Positions 1 through 7,218 of a stretch of 18,724 nt of DNA are shown here, piece after piece (position 1 is the stretch's first letter; the number at the start of each line of letters is the position of its first letter). The DNA is taken from NCBI RefSeq assembly GCF_003243465.1, contig NZ_QFQZ01000085.1:1-18724 (forward strand), written 5' to 3'. The position numbers and the translations under genes were made by a program. The stretch comes from Caulobacter segnis (GTDB lineage: Bacteria; Pseudomonadota; Alphaproteobacteria; Caulobacterales; Caulobacteraceae). Below the pieces are notes generated by a model. It had not been told where the DNA came from, did not search any database, and was given only the letters and a program-made list of their open reading frames with translations.

Positions 1-1
1 C

Positions 2-1498
2 CAGGTGATCGCCAAGGTCGAGGGCGACGACGACTTCGAAAGCACGATGGGCGACCTTATGATGCGGCGTTTTGCGCTGCAGCCGATTCCCAATGTCAGT
101 CACACCGGTGATGAGGCCTCCCAGTATTTCCATTCCTGGACCGCCTATGCCGGGTCGATGTTCATTGAGGGCTCTCATCCCGCGATTCTCGGCGATATCA
201 CCGTAGGGGCCTTATGGTGGCGCATGCTCCACCTTTTTGTTGGCATGCCCTATGCCGCCACGCACATGGCGCTTAGAAACGCCGTGTCACTCGAGCAAGC
301 CCAGCGAGACAGCTCTACCCAAGGCAAGTCGAAACAAGATGCGCTGTCGGTGGAATTCCAGCGCGTCGAGGCCGAGCGCAAGGCCTTGGAGGACAAGCTC
401 AAAGCCTTCAGCGATGGTGCGCTCAGGCTTGACGAGATCGACGCGCTGTCGCTCGAGCACGCCAAGCTTTCACGGGAGGGAAGCGAATTGCAGGCGCGCT
501 CGGCTGAGGCTGAACGGGCTGCCACTGCGCTTCGCCGAGAGAAGGACGAGGCACGCGCCACGCAGCGCCGGCTCGAAGAGGGCGCGGCCTCCAAGCGCAT
601 CTTCGCTGGCCTCAAACCTGTCTGCTGTCCGCGCTGCGCTGACCCGATCCCGGATAGCCGTTCGCATACGGAGGAGGCTGATGGGCGTTGCGCTGTTTGT
701 GATCGCGAGACTCTCAAAAACGACCAGGATGCACTGAACGACGCGCTAGCCGCCGCGATCGAGCGGGTGAAGTCCCTGAGTGACGCCGAGGCTGCAGCGC
801 GTAAGCGGGGTGACGAAATCTCTCTGTCAGCCAAAGACACCGAGCGCCGACGGGCGGAAGCGGTGACGCGGCTAAAGGCGGTTGAAGCCCAGGCTGTGGC
901 CTTGCGGGCGCGGCGCGAGTTGGAGGGCCAACTACTCCGCGTAGCCGGGAAGTTGGAACAGTTGCGGGCCTTGATGGCGCAAGCCCCTCCCGCACCGCCC
1001 AGCGACGACCGCCTACGCATCCTGCGGATTGCCGAGGCCATTGCCGAAGCGCGCATGAAGTCCGCGAGCGCCGAGCTCTTTCAGGATCTCGAAAGCGAGG
1101 TTGTCGCGGTCGCCCAACGGTTTGGCTTTCGCGGTCTCCAGACCATTCAAATCCGCGGTAACGCTATCGCGGTCACCGTTTCAGGTTCCACCAGCGGCTT
1201 TTCCAGACAAACCGCCGGGCAGAAGCTTCGTCTTCGGATCGCCTTAGTGATCGCGATGATGCGGATGGCTGCCCGGAGCGGCTTCGGCAACCATCCAGGC
1301 CTTCTCTTTATCGATTCCCCCGGCAGCGAAGAGCTGAGCGATGCGGACCTGGTGGCGATGATGGCTGAGATCGGGCAGGTGGCCGACGAGACGCTCAACC
1401 TTCAGATTTTCCTGGCCTCGGCGAGAAGCGACATCCTCGCGCCCGCCATCGCGGCGAAGAATATCAAAGCGCCCGCTGAATGCGGAGCGATGTTCTGA
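2..1498 (+). CDS. SMC/Rad50-like ABC ATPase with zinc-ribbon insertion (5' end cut by window)
   Basis: The frame is open from the first bases and no Walker A is present, so the N-terminal half of the nucleotide-binding domain lies upstream of the window. Numbering from the GTG at position 5, residues 105-200 and 235-345 are Glu/Arg/Ala-rich and look coiled coil. Between them sits a four-cysteine cluster (Cys208-x2-Cys211, Cys229-x2-Cys232), a zinc ribbon or hook at the tip. A signature-like motif (TAGQKLRLR, from residue 403) and a hydrophobic Walker B ending at Asp437 follow. The usual catalytic Glu after that Asp is Ser (DSPGSEE). The layout is that of a Rad50/SMC-type ATPase that probably acts on DNA ends or invading DNA. 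It overlaps the nuclease gene by 19 bases, so the two are surely co-translated. The exact family is not recognised. Confidence 0.8.
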   Translation, partial: QVIAKVEGDDDFESTMGDLMMRRFALQPIPNVSHTGDEASQYFHSWTAYAGSMFIEGSHPAILGDITVGALWWRMLHLFVGMPYAATHMALRNAVSLEQAQRDSSTQGKSKQDALSVEFQRVEAERKALEDKLKAFSDGALRLDEIDALSLEHAKLSREGSELQARSAEAERAATALRREKDEARATQRRLEEGAASKRIFAGLKPVCCPRCADPIPDSRSHTEEADGRCAVCDRETLKNDQDALNDALAAAIERVKSLSDAEAAARKRGDEISLSAKDTERRRAEAVTRLKAVEAQAVALRARRELEGQLLRVAGKLEQLRALMAQAPPAPPSDDRLRILRIAEAIAEARMKSASAELFQDLESEVVAVAQRFGFRGLQTIQIRGNAIAVTVSGSTSGFSRQTAGQKLRLRIALVIAMMRMAARSGFGNHPGLLFIDSPGSEELSDADLVAMMAEIGQVADETLNLQIFLASARSDILAPAIAAKNIKAPAECGAMF

Positions 1499-3393
1499 CC
1501 GCGGTCTCGCCGGAGGAACTGGCGCGGCGCCTCGTAGATTTCACAGTGCCTTCGCTGGCGGATCTTGGCGGGCTCGATAGCCTAGTCGCCGCATCCGACG
1601 TACTGGCTCAAAGCCTCTACGCGGATCGCGCGATCACGGCGCTGGCCGGATCCAGCGAACCCCTGAGCATGCAGGCCGTCGCGCTGGTCAGCGACATTCT
1701 TGGCTACAATCCGCACCCCTTCGTAGTCTCAGCCGCGGCCCAAAGCGTTCTGGAGCTGCCGCTGGACGCCCGGGATCAGCGTCTGCTGCAACGGCGTTTG
1801 TTGGAGCGCGCCAGCGTGCGCGACACTATGCCCGCCGCGCTCATGGCCTCGGAGTGCCTTGCTGGCGCCTTCCTCTTGGCTGATCTGCCAGGCGCGTCAC
1901 GGCCGGCCGCTATAGCGGCCCTGGATGACCTCCATCCTGGCGAGGCTGAAGTTGTGCTGCGTCGAGGGGCGCTGCTGGCGGGCTTGGCTTGGTTGTGGAG
2001 CCGATCGCCGGATTTGGAGAACCTGCTTCGACGGTTGAGTGTCGACGCCGAAGCCGGGGAGCAAGCGCTCTACGAACTGGCCCTAATTACCCTGGATCGG
2101 GCCTTAGCCGCAGATGACAAGGCGACGCTGCTGAGCGGCCTTGAGCTCGCCGCGGGTCAGTTTGCAGCCGCCGCCGTGGCCGGACCAGAGCTGGTCGAGG
2201 CCTTCGCGCTCTCCAAGGTACTGACGGCGCTTGTGGGGTTCTGTTCTGACGAGCCCGACGATTTGGAGACCCTGTTGGCTCAGGCCACCGCCGCGACAAC
2301 GGCGAGGACGTTGGAAATGGATCGCGCGGCTTTGCGCACGTGGCTTCGCCCACGGGTGGACGCCGAGACCGCCTGGTGGTCGCTGGCCTCGGCTCTTAAG
2401 GGGCTCTCGCTTGATCTGGCCAAGCCCAGTTGGTTGCGCGCGGTTCCCGTCCTGGAACAGATCGCACGGCTCCGTCGCACGATGATCCCGTTGGCGACCT
2501 CAAGCGGCGATAGGCTGCGAGAAGCCGTTACAGACGCCGTCGCCTTGAGCTTTCTTCGCGAGGAGGGCCTGCGTAGTCACTTGACTGCCTGGCGCGACGA
2601 CGACGCCACGACGGCCGATGACCGCGCCGAGGCTACGGCGTTGATCGCTGCCGTTTCGGCTCTGGCCGATGAGCGGCGGCGGTCTTCGCTCTGCCGTGCT
2701 CCCGGTATCGCATCGCCCGCTCAGGCGGGGCAGCCCTTTGACGGAATGTTCGCACTGTCGAGGGCGTCCAGTTTCACCGGTCCCATCGAGCGGGCCTACC
2801 TGGCGATGGACAAGGCGCTGGAAGGCCATATCGACTATAGGGGAGACATGCGTGGCGATGCGCGCAGTCTCATCACCTATCTACATCTGTTCCTTAGCCA
2901 TTGCCTGGACATGACCCCAGCGATGGCCAAGGGCACGTTCGACTTCCTGTTCGCTAAGGATGCGACGACTCCGCTCGAGGTCGAATTGCAACGCGCCTGC
3001 TGGCACTTCTTGCGGCTCCAAGCCAACGGGTTCCCCCAGCATCAGATCTCGCGCGAGCTGCCCGATGTCGGTGGTGGGCGCGCTGACATTGCCATCGTGC
3101 GACCAGGATTTCGCATGATCATCGAAGTCAAGCGCGAGCTTGTGGATGCATCCCGACAGGCGATACGGCAGTATCTCGGTCAAGTGGCGACCTACGAACT
3201 CACTGGGCCGCGCATCGGTTTTCTGATTGTCTTAGATCTCGTTTCCCAACGTGGGTGGCCCCTTACTCTCGAAGACAATTGCTGGGTTGAGGCGGTGCAA
3301 ACTTCTCAGGACAGTGCCCCGCGCATGGTGTGCGTCTGGCGAATCCCCGGAGGTCGACAGGCACCGTCGAAGGTGGCGACGCCGGTCCAATAA
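1480..3393 (+). CDS. Large helical protein with C-terminal PD-(D/E)XK nuclease domain
   Basis: A 637-residue protein. Roughly residues 1-500 are Leu/Ala-rich, mostly helical, and match no domain I recognise; they could be a HEAT-like or partner-binding scaffold. The C-terminal part holds a PD-(D/E)XK site: Gly-rich turn with Asp536 (GGGRADIAI), then Glu549-Val-Lys551 in a beta strand (MIIEVKRE), then a helix with Gln and Tyr residues (QAIRQYLGQ), as in restriction-type nucleases. The start is the ATG at 1480, inside the end of the ATPase gene, which implies translational coupling. Paired with an SMC-like ATPase this is probably the effector of an anti-phage or anti-plasmid system. No named system is assigned, because genes upstream of the window may belong to it. 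Confidence 0.8.
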   Translation: MRSDVLTAVSPEELARRLVDFTVPSLADLGGLDSLVAASDVLAQSLYADRAITALAGSSEPLSMQAVALVSDILGYNPHPFVVSAAAQSVLELPLDARDQRLLQRRLLERASVRDTMPAALMASECLAGAFLLADLPGASRPAAIAALDDLHPGEAEVVLRRGALLAGLAWLWSRSPDLENLLRRLSVDAEAGEQALYELALITLDRALAADDKATLLSGLELAAGQFAAAAVAGPELVEAFALSKVLTALVGFCSDEPDDLETLLAQATAATTARTLEMDRAALRTWLRPRVDAETAWWSLASALKGLSLDLAKPSWLRAVPVLEQIARLRRTMIPLATSSGDRLREAVTDAVALSFLREEGLRSHLTAWRDDDATTADDRAEATALIAAVSALADERRRSSLCRAPGIASPAQAGQPFDGMFALSRASSFTGPIERAYLAMDKALEGHIDYRGDMRGDARSLITYLHLFLSHCLDMTPAMAKGTFDFLFAKDATTPLEVELQRACWHFLRLQANGFPQHQISRELPDVGGGRADIAIVRPGFRMIIEVKRELVDASRQAIRQYLGQVATYELTGPRIGFLIVLDLVSQRGWPLTLEDNCWVEAVQTSQDSAPRMVCVWRIPGGRQAPSKVATPVQ

Positions 3394-3665
3394 CGCCGCG
3401 GGGCGACTTAGCTTCGGCTACAGGGGCCAAATCGTATTGCGACCGTGCGATATCAACTCCCCATATAGAGGCAATGGCCGACGAGACTAAGCCGCCTCGT
3501 CCGGGGCGTTACCGTCAAGCGAGGATCCATGGCTAGGACGCGCCGTACGATGAGTCCCCTGCGTAAACCCAGCTCCACCGAGGGTACCGTCACACGCGCG
3601 GGAAGGCGCTTCGGCTCGACCCGCGTGCCAGCAATTATCTGGGGATACTAGGCAATCGGAAGCGA

Positions 3666-3691
3666 AGCGGCGGCGGTTCAAACCCGCCGCT
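3666..3691 (+). repeat. Hairpin resembling a tRNA T-arm
   Basis: AGCGGCGG (3666-3673) pairs with CCGCCGCT (3684-3691). Read as a T-arm it is GGCGG, loop TTCAAAC, CCGCC (3672-3688), a near-perfect match to the tRNA T-loop pattern. I could not find the matching acceptor, D or anticodon arms upstream, and no CCA follows, so it is not an intact tRNA. It could be a chance hairpin or the relic of a tRNA/tmRNA 3' end used as an attachment site. Confidence 0.3.
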
Positions 3692-3984
3692 CAAAGTCCG
3701 ATTTCACCACGATCTGGAGGTTATGGACGCCTGGACCACTACATCTTGACTCGAAGGTCGACAAGTGGGACGAATCGGGCTCATAGTCGGAATTGGTAAA
3801 TGGGGTCTTTCCGCCCACGGCCGACTCGTATTATCGGGTAATGGCGAGTGGATGATTCCGGTTTCCATTCCCACATCATTTTGAGTTTGCTTATCTCGCC
3901 GACGGATTTGGTCGGATGTTCAGGACGTCTTCAAAGCAGGAGCGACGGCTGAAAAGCATTGACGCAGCGTAGATCGCTGATGGT

Positions 3985-4044
3985 GGGGAGAGGACGGAAC
4001 ATCCTGGAACTTTGCCGGTCACCGGAAAGTCCGTCCTCTCACCC
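3985..4044. repeat. Long two-part inverted repeat (stem-loop)
   Basis: An 11-base outer arm GAGAGGACGGA (3988-3998) is perfectly complementary to TCCGTCCTCTC (4030-4040). Nested inside, ACTTTgCCGGT (4009-4019) pairs with ACCGGAAAGT (4021-4030) with a single bulged G and a one-base tip. GGG (3985-3987) and CCC (4042-4044) can extend the outer stem past a bulged A. The result is an extended hairpin of about 60 bases. No T tract follows, so it is not a simple terminator. Candidates are a palindromic intergenic repeat, a mobile-element end or a structured RNA. Confidence 0.7.
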
Positions 4045-4296
4045 GATTCCCAACCCGTTTCCGAGTCGGTAAGCGAGCAATAGCGGCGGCCGCGTAAGCA
4101 CACAATGGCCGCGACTGCTAACAGCGCCGTTGGCCGGCTCGGATGTCTCCAAATCATTCCTCCAGGGTCGTGAAGGACCCTTCGTAGGCACAGCGCGCGC
4201 TGGCGGCTGGCCCTACGTCCCATTGTGTCGGGGAGGTCTGGTTACATCCGCCCGCGACCGTGAATGCCACAGCCATTCAGCGGCCGAGCGCCAAAC

Positions 4297-4305
4297 AAAG
4301 GAGGG
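4297..4305 (+). promoter_or_regulatory. Strong Shine-Dalgarno of the CBASS leader ORF
   Basis: AAAGGAGGG lies five bases (counted from GGAGG) before the ATG at 4310. It is the best ribosome binding site in the operon, and it sits before a 30-codon ORF rather than before cap6. Confidence 0.65.
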
Positions 4306-4309
4306 ACCC

Positions 4310-4402
4310 ATGGTCCCTAGCGCCGACCTCGACACCGTCCACTGCTGTCCTCGTTCAACGCCGCCGGCCCGTCAGGCCGCTTGCCTGGAGGTCCAGCTAT
4401 GA
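4310..4402 (+). CDS. Leader peptide ORF coupled to cap6
   Basis: A 30-residue ORF beginning MVPSADLDTVHCC and ending LEVQL. It has a strong ribosome binding site at good distance, and its TGA overlaps the cap6 start (ATGA at 4399-4402). The peptide is rich in Pro, Ala and Cys with no membrane segment. No run of one amino acid suggests classical attenuation. The sequence shows the strong initiation site and the coupling; that it is a translational leader for cap6, or a true small protein, is inference. Confidence 0.5.
   Translation: MVPSADLDTVHCCPRSTPPARQAACLEVQL
4385..4391 (+). promoter_or_regulatory. cap6: Shine-Dalgarno that fixes the cap6 start
   Basis: TGGAGGT lies seven bases before the ATG at 4399, inside the leader ORF. 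An in-frame TTG at 4381 would place this site within the coding region, so the ATG is the better start. Confidence 0.6.
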
Positions 4403-5310
4403 GGGATGGCCACGCCTATGACGCGGAGCTGCCCAAGGGCATCAGCCGCAGCCGGCCGCTGCCGGACGAAAAGCTGGGCGCTTTGTGGGACTCCATCGTC
4501 ATCGAGGAGGAGACCAAAAAGCAGCTTCTGTCCCAGGCAGTTCTCAACTTCACCCTGCGGGGAAAGGTCGATCGAACCGTCATTCCCCTGCACGGCGTCA
4601 TCCTGCTCACCGGTGAGCCCGGAACAGGCAAGACGTCGCTGGCGCGAGGGCTGGCTCATCGCACGGCGATGGCGTTCCGGGGTGGCCGGTTCAAGCTGCT
4701 GGAGGTCGAGCCCCATTCCCTTACCAGCTCGGCGATGGGCAAAACCCAGCGGGCAGTTTCGGACCTCTTTTCCCAAGCGATCGCCGAGGCCGCCATGAGC
4801 GGGCCCACGATCGTCCTACTGGACGAGGTCGAGACCCTGGCTGCCGACCGCTCGAAGATGAGCCTGGAAGCCAACCCCATCGACATCCACCGCGCCACCG
4901 ACGCGGTCCTAGTGCAGTTGGACGCGCTGGCCGAGCGGTTCCCCGATCTGCTCTTCGTTGCGACGAGCAATTTTCCCGACGCCGTCGACAGCGCGTTCAC
5001 CTCCCGCTGCGACCTGGTCCTGCGCGTGCCGTTGCCCGACCGGACGGCCTGCGGCCAGATCCTGCGCGACTGCCTGACCGGCCTGGGGCGGACCTATCCC
5101 GAGATCGGTCGCCTGGCTTCCGCGCCGGGCTTTGACCGCTGCGCCCAAGAGTGTGTCGGGCTCGATGGTCGCGCGATCCGCAAGATGGTGGCCAACGCCT
5201 TGGCCTGTCGACAGGAAGTGGCGATGGATCCGGCCAAGGTCACGCTCGACGACGTGCTGCGCGCGGCCCAGCGCGCCAAGGTCAATCGTGCGGGGGGCAA
5301 GTCGAAATGA
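4399..5310 (+). CDS. cap6: Cap6, TRIP13/Pch2-like AAA+ ATPase of type III CBASS
   Basis: A 303-residue single-ring AAA+ protein. Visible motifs are Walker A Gly72-Thr79 (GEPGTGKT), Walker B with Asp142-Glu143 (IVLLDEVE), sensor 1 Asn191 (VATSNF), Arg finger Arg203 (FTSRCD) and a sensor-2 helix near Gly257-Arg258 (LDGRAIRKM). The family is the bacterial counterpart of TRIP13/Pch2, which unfolds the N-terminus of closed HORMA proteins. In CBASS it dissociates the HORMA-synthase complex and prevents accidental activation. Here it is the first main gene and overlaps the next gene by ATGA. Identification as Cap6 rests on these motifs plus the neighbouring HORMA and CD-NTase genes. Confidence 0.92.
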   Translation: MRDGHAYDAELPKGISRSRPLPDEKLGALWDSIVIEEETKKQLLSQAVLNFTLRGKVDRTVIPLHGVILLTGEPGTGKTSLARGLAHRTAMAFRGGRFKLLEVEPHSLTSSAMGKTQRAVSDLFSQAIAEAAMSGPTIVLLDEVETLAADRSKMSLEANPIDIHRATDAVLVQLDALAERFPDLLFVATSNFPDAVDSAFTSRCDLVLRVPLPDRTACGQILRDCLTGLGRTYPEIGRLASAPGFDRCAQECVGLDGRAIRKMVANALACRQEVAMDPAKVTLDDVLRAAQRAKVNRAGGKSK

Positions 5311-5783
5311 CCACCGTCGCCAGCCGCAGGTTTTCCAGCACGCCTCAACGCGACGCCGGCGCCACTTGGCGGGCCGTCGTCGATCTTCTGACGGGGGGCG
5401 CGACCGGCGCCAAACGTGACGAACTGCTGGCCGTGGCCGGCGTCGCCTCCAGCATCATCGCCGACAAGGCGGCCAAGGACGCGGCCATCGTCGTCACCTG
5501 CGATGGGCCGCGCACCCGCATCTATTGTCTCTACGACGATGACGCCATCGACGGATCGGACGCCAACGAAGACGCCCTTGGCTATGATCCCCTCGACGGC
5601 GATTGGCGCGTGTCGCTTCCTTGCGAGCCCGACGACCTGGCCTGGGTCCAGGGCGCGCTGAAAAAGCACAGCACGCGCATTACCGCCCGGGACAAGGCCT
5701 CGGCCACCGGCGGCGAAAGCGGCAGCAGTGGCCAGAAGGCCGCCGGCCTGGTCCTGGACCCGAAAGGATTCCTCGGGTCGTGA
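5307..5783 (+). CDS. Small HORMA-partner protein, Cap8-like (possible second HORMA)
   Basis: 158 residues, between the TRIP13-like gene and the clear HORMA gene, with four-base overlaps on both sides (ATGA at 5307, GTGA at 5780). The central part is acidic (YDDDAIDGSDANEDALGYD), followed by a beta-rich stretch (DWRVSLPCEPDDLAWV). The last 30 residues are Ser/Gly-rich, probably disordered, and end in a short hydrophobic peptide (AGLVLDPKGFLGS). In type III CBASS with two HORMA-type proteins, one supplies a C-terminal closure peptide to the other. The position, size and tail fit that role. The HORMA fold itself I infer from context, not from a motif, so Cap8 is a provisional name. Confidence 0.65.
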   Translation: MTTVASRRFSSTPQRDAGATWRAVVDLLTGGATGAKRDELLAVAGVASSIIADKAAKDAAIVVTCDGPRTRIYCLYDDDAIDGSDANEDALGYDPLDGDWRVSLPCEPDDLAWVQGALKKHSTRITARDKASATGGESGSSGQKAAGLVLDPKGFLGS

Positions 5784-6280
5784 CCGCCGTCACCGTCAAC
5801 ACCTACACCCACTCGGTCACCTACGTGGCCGACAACATGCTCAAGAGCCTCAAGGATATCATCCGTCTGAGCGGCCTGGACCCCGCCGCGTTCATCGACG
5901 ACTGGGACGTCAACATGCGCGGCATCCGTACCTGGCTCGACACCGGCGACCTCGAAACCGTCAAGTTGGAGATTTTCGATCCCAAGACCGACGCGCTTCT
6001 TGTTCGCTGGGACATGGACGTCGTCTACGGCTGGAGCTCCGGCGACGGCAACTTCTGGGTCGACACCGAGCAGTTAAAGTACGCGATCCTCAAGGCCGGC
6101 GTGTGGCCCAGCCAAGCCAGATACCGTTTGCTGCTCCACACAAAGCCAGGCCGCCCCGACGTGGCCGGCTGGAGCAAGACCAGCGCCCGTTCCACGGCCG
6201 GCTTTACCAAGCAGTCCCTGGGTACAACGATCGATCACAGCGGCCTTGGTGCCAATGCCGGTTACTGGAGGAAGGCCTGA
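5780..6280 (+). CDS. cap7: Cap7, bacterial HORMA-domain protein of type III CBASS
   Basis: 166 residues from a GTG start that overlaps the previous stop (GTGA). The first ATG, at 5837, would remove the conserved N-terminal segment (VNTYTHSVTYVADNML), so GTG is preferred. That segment and the C-terminal signature (STAGFTKQSLGTTID then GLGANAGYW) are typical of the HORMA proteins found next to CD-NTases. The C-terminal part is the region that wraps around a closure peptide. In known systems the closed HORMA binds the CD-NTase and activates it, and the TRIP13-like ATPase reverses this. The stop overlaps the synthase start (TGATG). Confidence 0.88.
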   Translation: MTAVTVNTYTHSVTYVADNMLKSLKDIIRLSGLDPAAFIDDWDVNMRGIRTWLDTGDLETVKLEIFDPKTDALLVRWDMDVVYGWSSGDGNFWVDTEQLKYAILKAGVWPSQARYRLLLHTKPGRPDVAGWSKTSARSTAGFTKQSLGTTIDHSGLGANAGYWRKA

Positions 6281-7182
6281 TGCTCACCGTCGATGAAGCG
6301 TTTCGGAAGTTCAAAAGCCGTCTGGAGCTGAACGACCGCGAGCAAAAGAACGCCACCGCGCGCCACACCGAAGTGCGCGACTACATCCGCACGAAGTTCA
6401 AGATCGAGAAGGATTTCCTGACCGGATCTTACAAGCGGCACACCAAGACTAAGCCGCTCAAGGACATCGATATCTTCTTCGTCCTCAAGGACTCCGAGCG
6501 CGAAGCGTATCGCGACAAGGTGCCGTCAGTGGTCATCAACGACTTCTATGACGCCCTGGTCGAGAAGTACGGAGCCAGCGCGGTCCGCAAACAGGGCCGT
6601 TCGGTCAACGTCGATTTCGGCATCGTGGCCGATGCCGAGGACAACACCGACTACCGAGTTCTCAGCGTTGACGTCGTTCCGGCTTTCACCTGCGGCGCCG
6701 ACTACGAGATCGCCGACACAGACAAGGGCGAGTGGATCAAGACCAATCCGGAAATCCACGCCTCTAAGGCCGTGGCCGCCCACCAGGCCTATTCCAACGA
6801 ATGGAAGGGTTTGGTGCGCATGGCCAAATACTGGAACAACAACCCCCGTCACGGCGAAAAGCCGGTCAAGCCCTCGTTCCTGATCGAGGTCATGGCGCTC
6901 CAATGCCTGTACGGGGGCTGGCAGGGTCGGTTCGACTACGAGTTCCAGTCGTTCTTTCAGACCCTGGCCGACAGGATAACCGACGAATGGCCTGATCCGG
7001 CCGGCCTTGGCCCGCCGATCAGCGATGGCATGGACGCGGCCCGCAAGCAGCGGGCGAAAACCCTGCTGCAGGCGGCCAGCCGCGACGCCAGTCTTGCGAT
7101 CAATCTGAGCCGGCAGGGCAAGAACGGGGAGGCGCTAAAGGCCTGGCGCGCGCTCTTTGGGCCCAAGTTCCCGCTGTCGTAG
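6280..7182 (+). CDS. CD-NTase (cGAS/DncV-like nucleotidyltransferase), CBASS signal synthase
   Basis: 300 residues with a complete polymerase-beta-type active site: Gly49-Ser50 (TGSYKRH), Asp62-x-Asp64 (KDIDIFF) and third acid Asp131 (SVDVVPA). The C-terminal helical half has the usual MAKYWN and KPSFLIEVMAL motifs. The ATG at 6280 overlaps the HORMA stop and follows GGAGG at a suitable distance. It should make a cyclic oligonucleotide after activation by the HORMA protein. The Cap4 partner suggests a cyclic trinucleotide, since studied SAVED-Cap4 proteins bind those. Association with HORMA/TRIP13 and overall look suggest clade C or D, but I cannot decide between them. All catalytic residues are present, so it is likely active. 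Confidence 0.93.
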   Translation: MLTVDEAFRKFKSRLELNDREQKNATARHTEVRDYIRTKFKIEKDFLTGSYKRHTKTKPLKDIDIFFVLKDSEREAYRDKVPSVVINDFYDALVEKYGASAVRKQGRSVNVDFGIVADAEDNTDYRVLSVDVVPAFTCGADYEIADTDKGEWIKTNPEIHASKAVAAHQAYSNEWKGLVRMAKYWNNNPRHGEKPVKPSFLIEVMALQCLYGGWQGRFDYEFQSFFQTLADRITDEWPDPAGLGPPISDGMDAARKQRAKTLLQAASRDASLAINLSRQGKNGEALKAWRALFGPKFPLS

Positions 7183-7218
7183 GGCGCGTCGCGCCGGCCG
7201 CATATTCTGGAGATCATT

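Larger units (their letters stand above)
3394..4309. other. Gene-poor spacer between the ATPase/nuclease module and the CBASS operon
   Basis: About 0.9 kb with no coding frame I can support. Open frames here are short, lack good ribosome binding sites and look compositionally random. It holds a long inverted repeat (3985-4044) and a tRNA T-arm-like hairpin (3666-3691). Just before the CBASS leader is a short inverted repeat, TGAATG at 4261-4266 and CATTCA at 4274-4279, which could be an operator. The operon promoter must lie here or just upstream of 4297, but I see no convincing -35/-10 pair. Confidence 0.6.

Noticed and set aside
3891..4223. A 110-residue minus-strand ORF covering the long hairpin
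   Set aside because: It has no good ribosome binding site and no recognisable family, and the inverted repeat explains part of its sequence.
5728..7182. A 484-residue continuous frame that joins the HORMA region to the CD-NTase
   Set aside because: The first 184 codons are the wrong frame across the HORMA gene (Arg/His/Pro-rich). The synthase starts at the ATG at 6280 with a ribosome binding site, so no fusion protein is implied.
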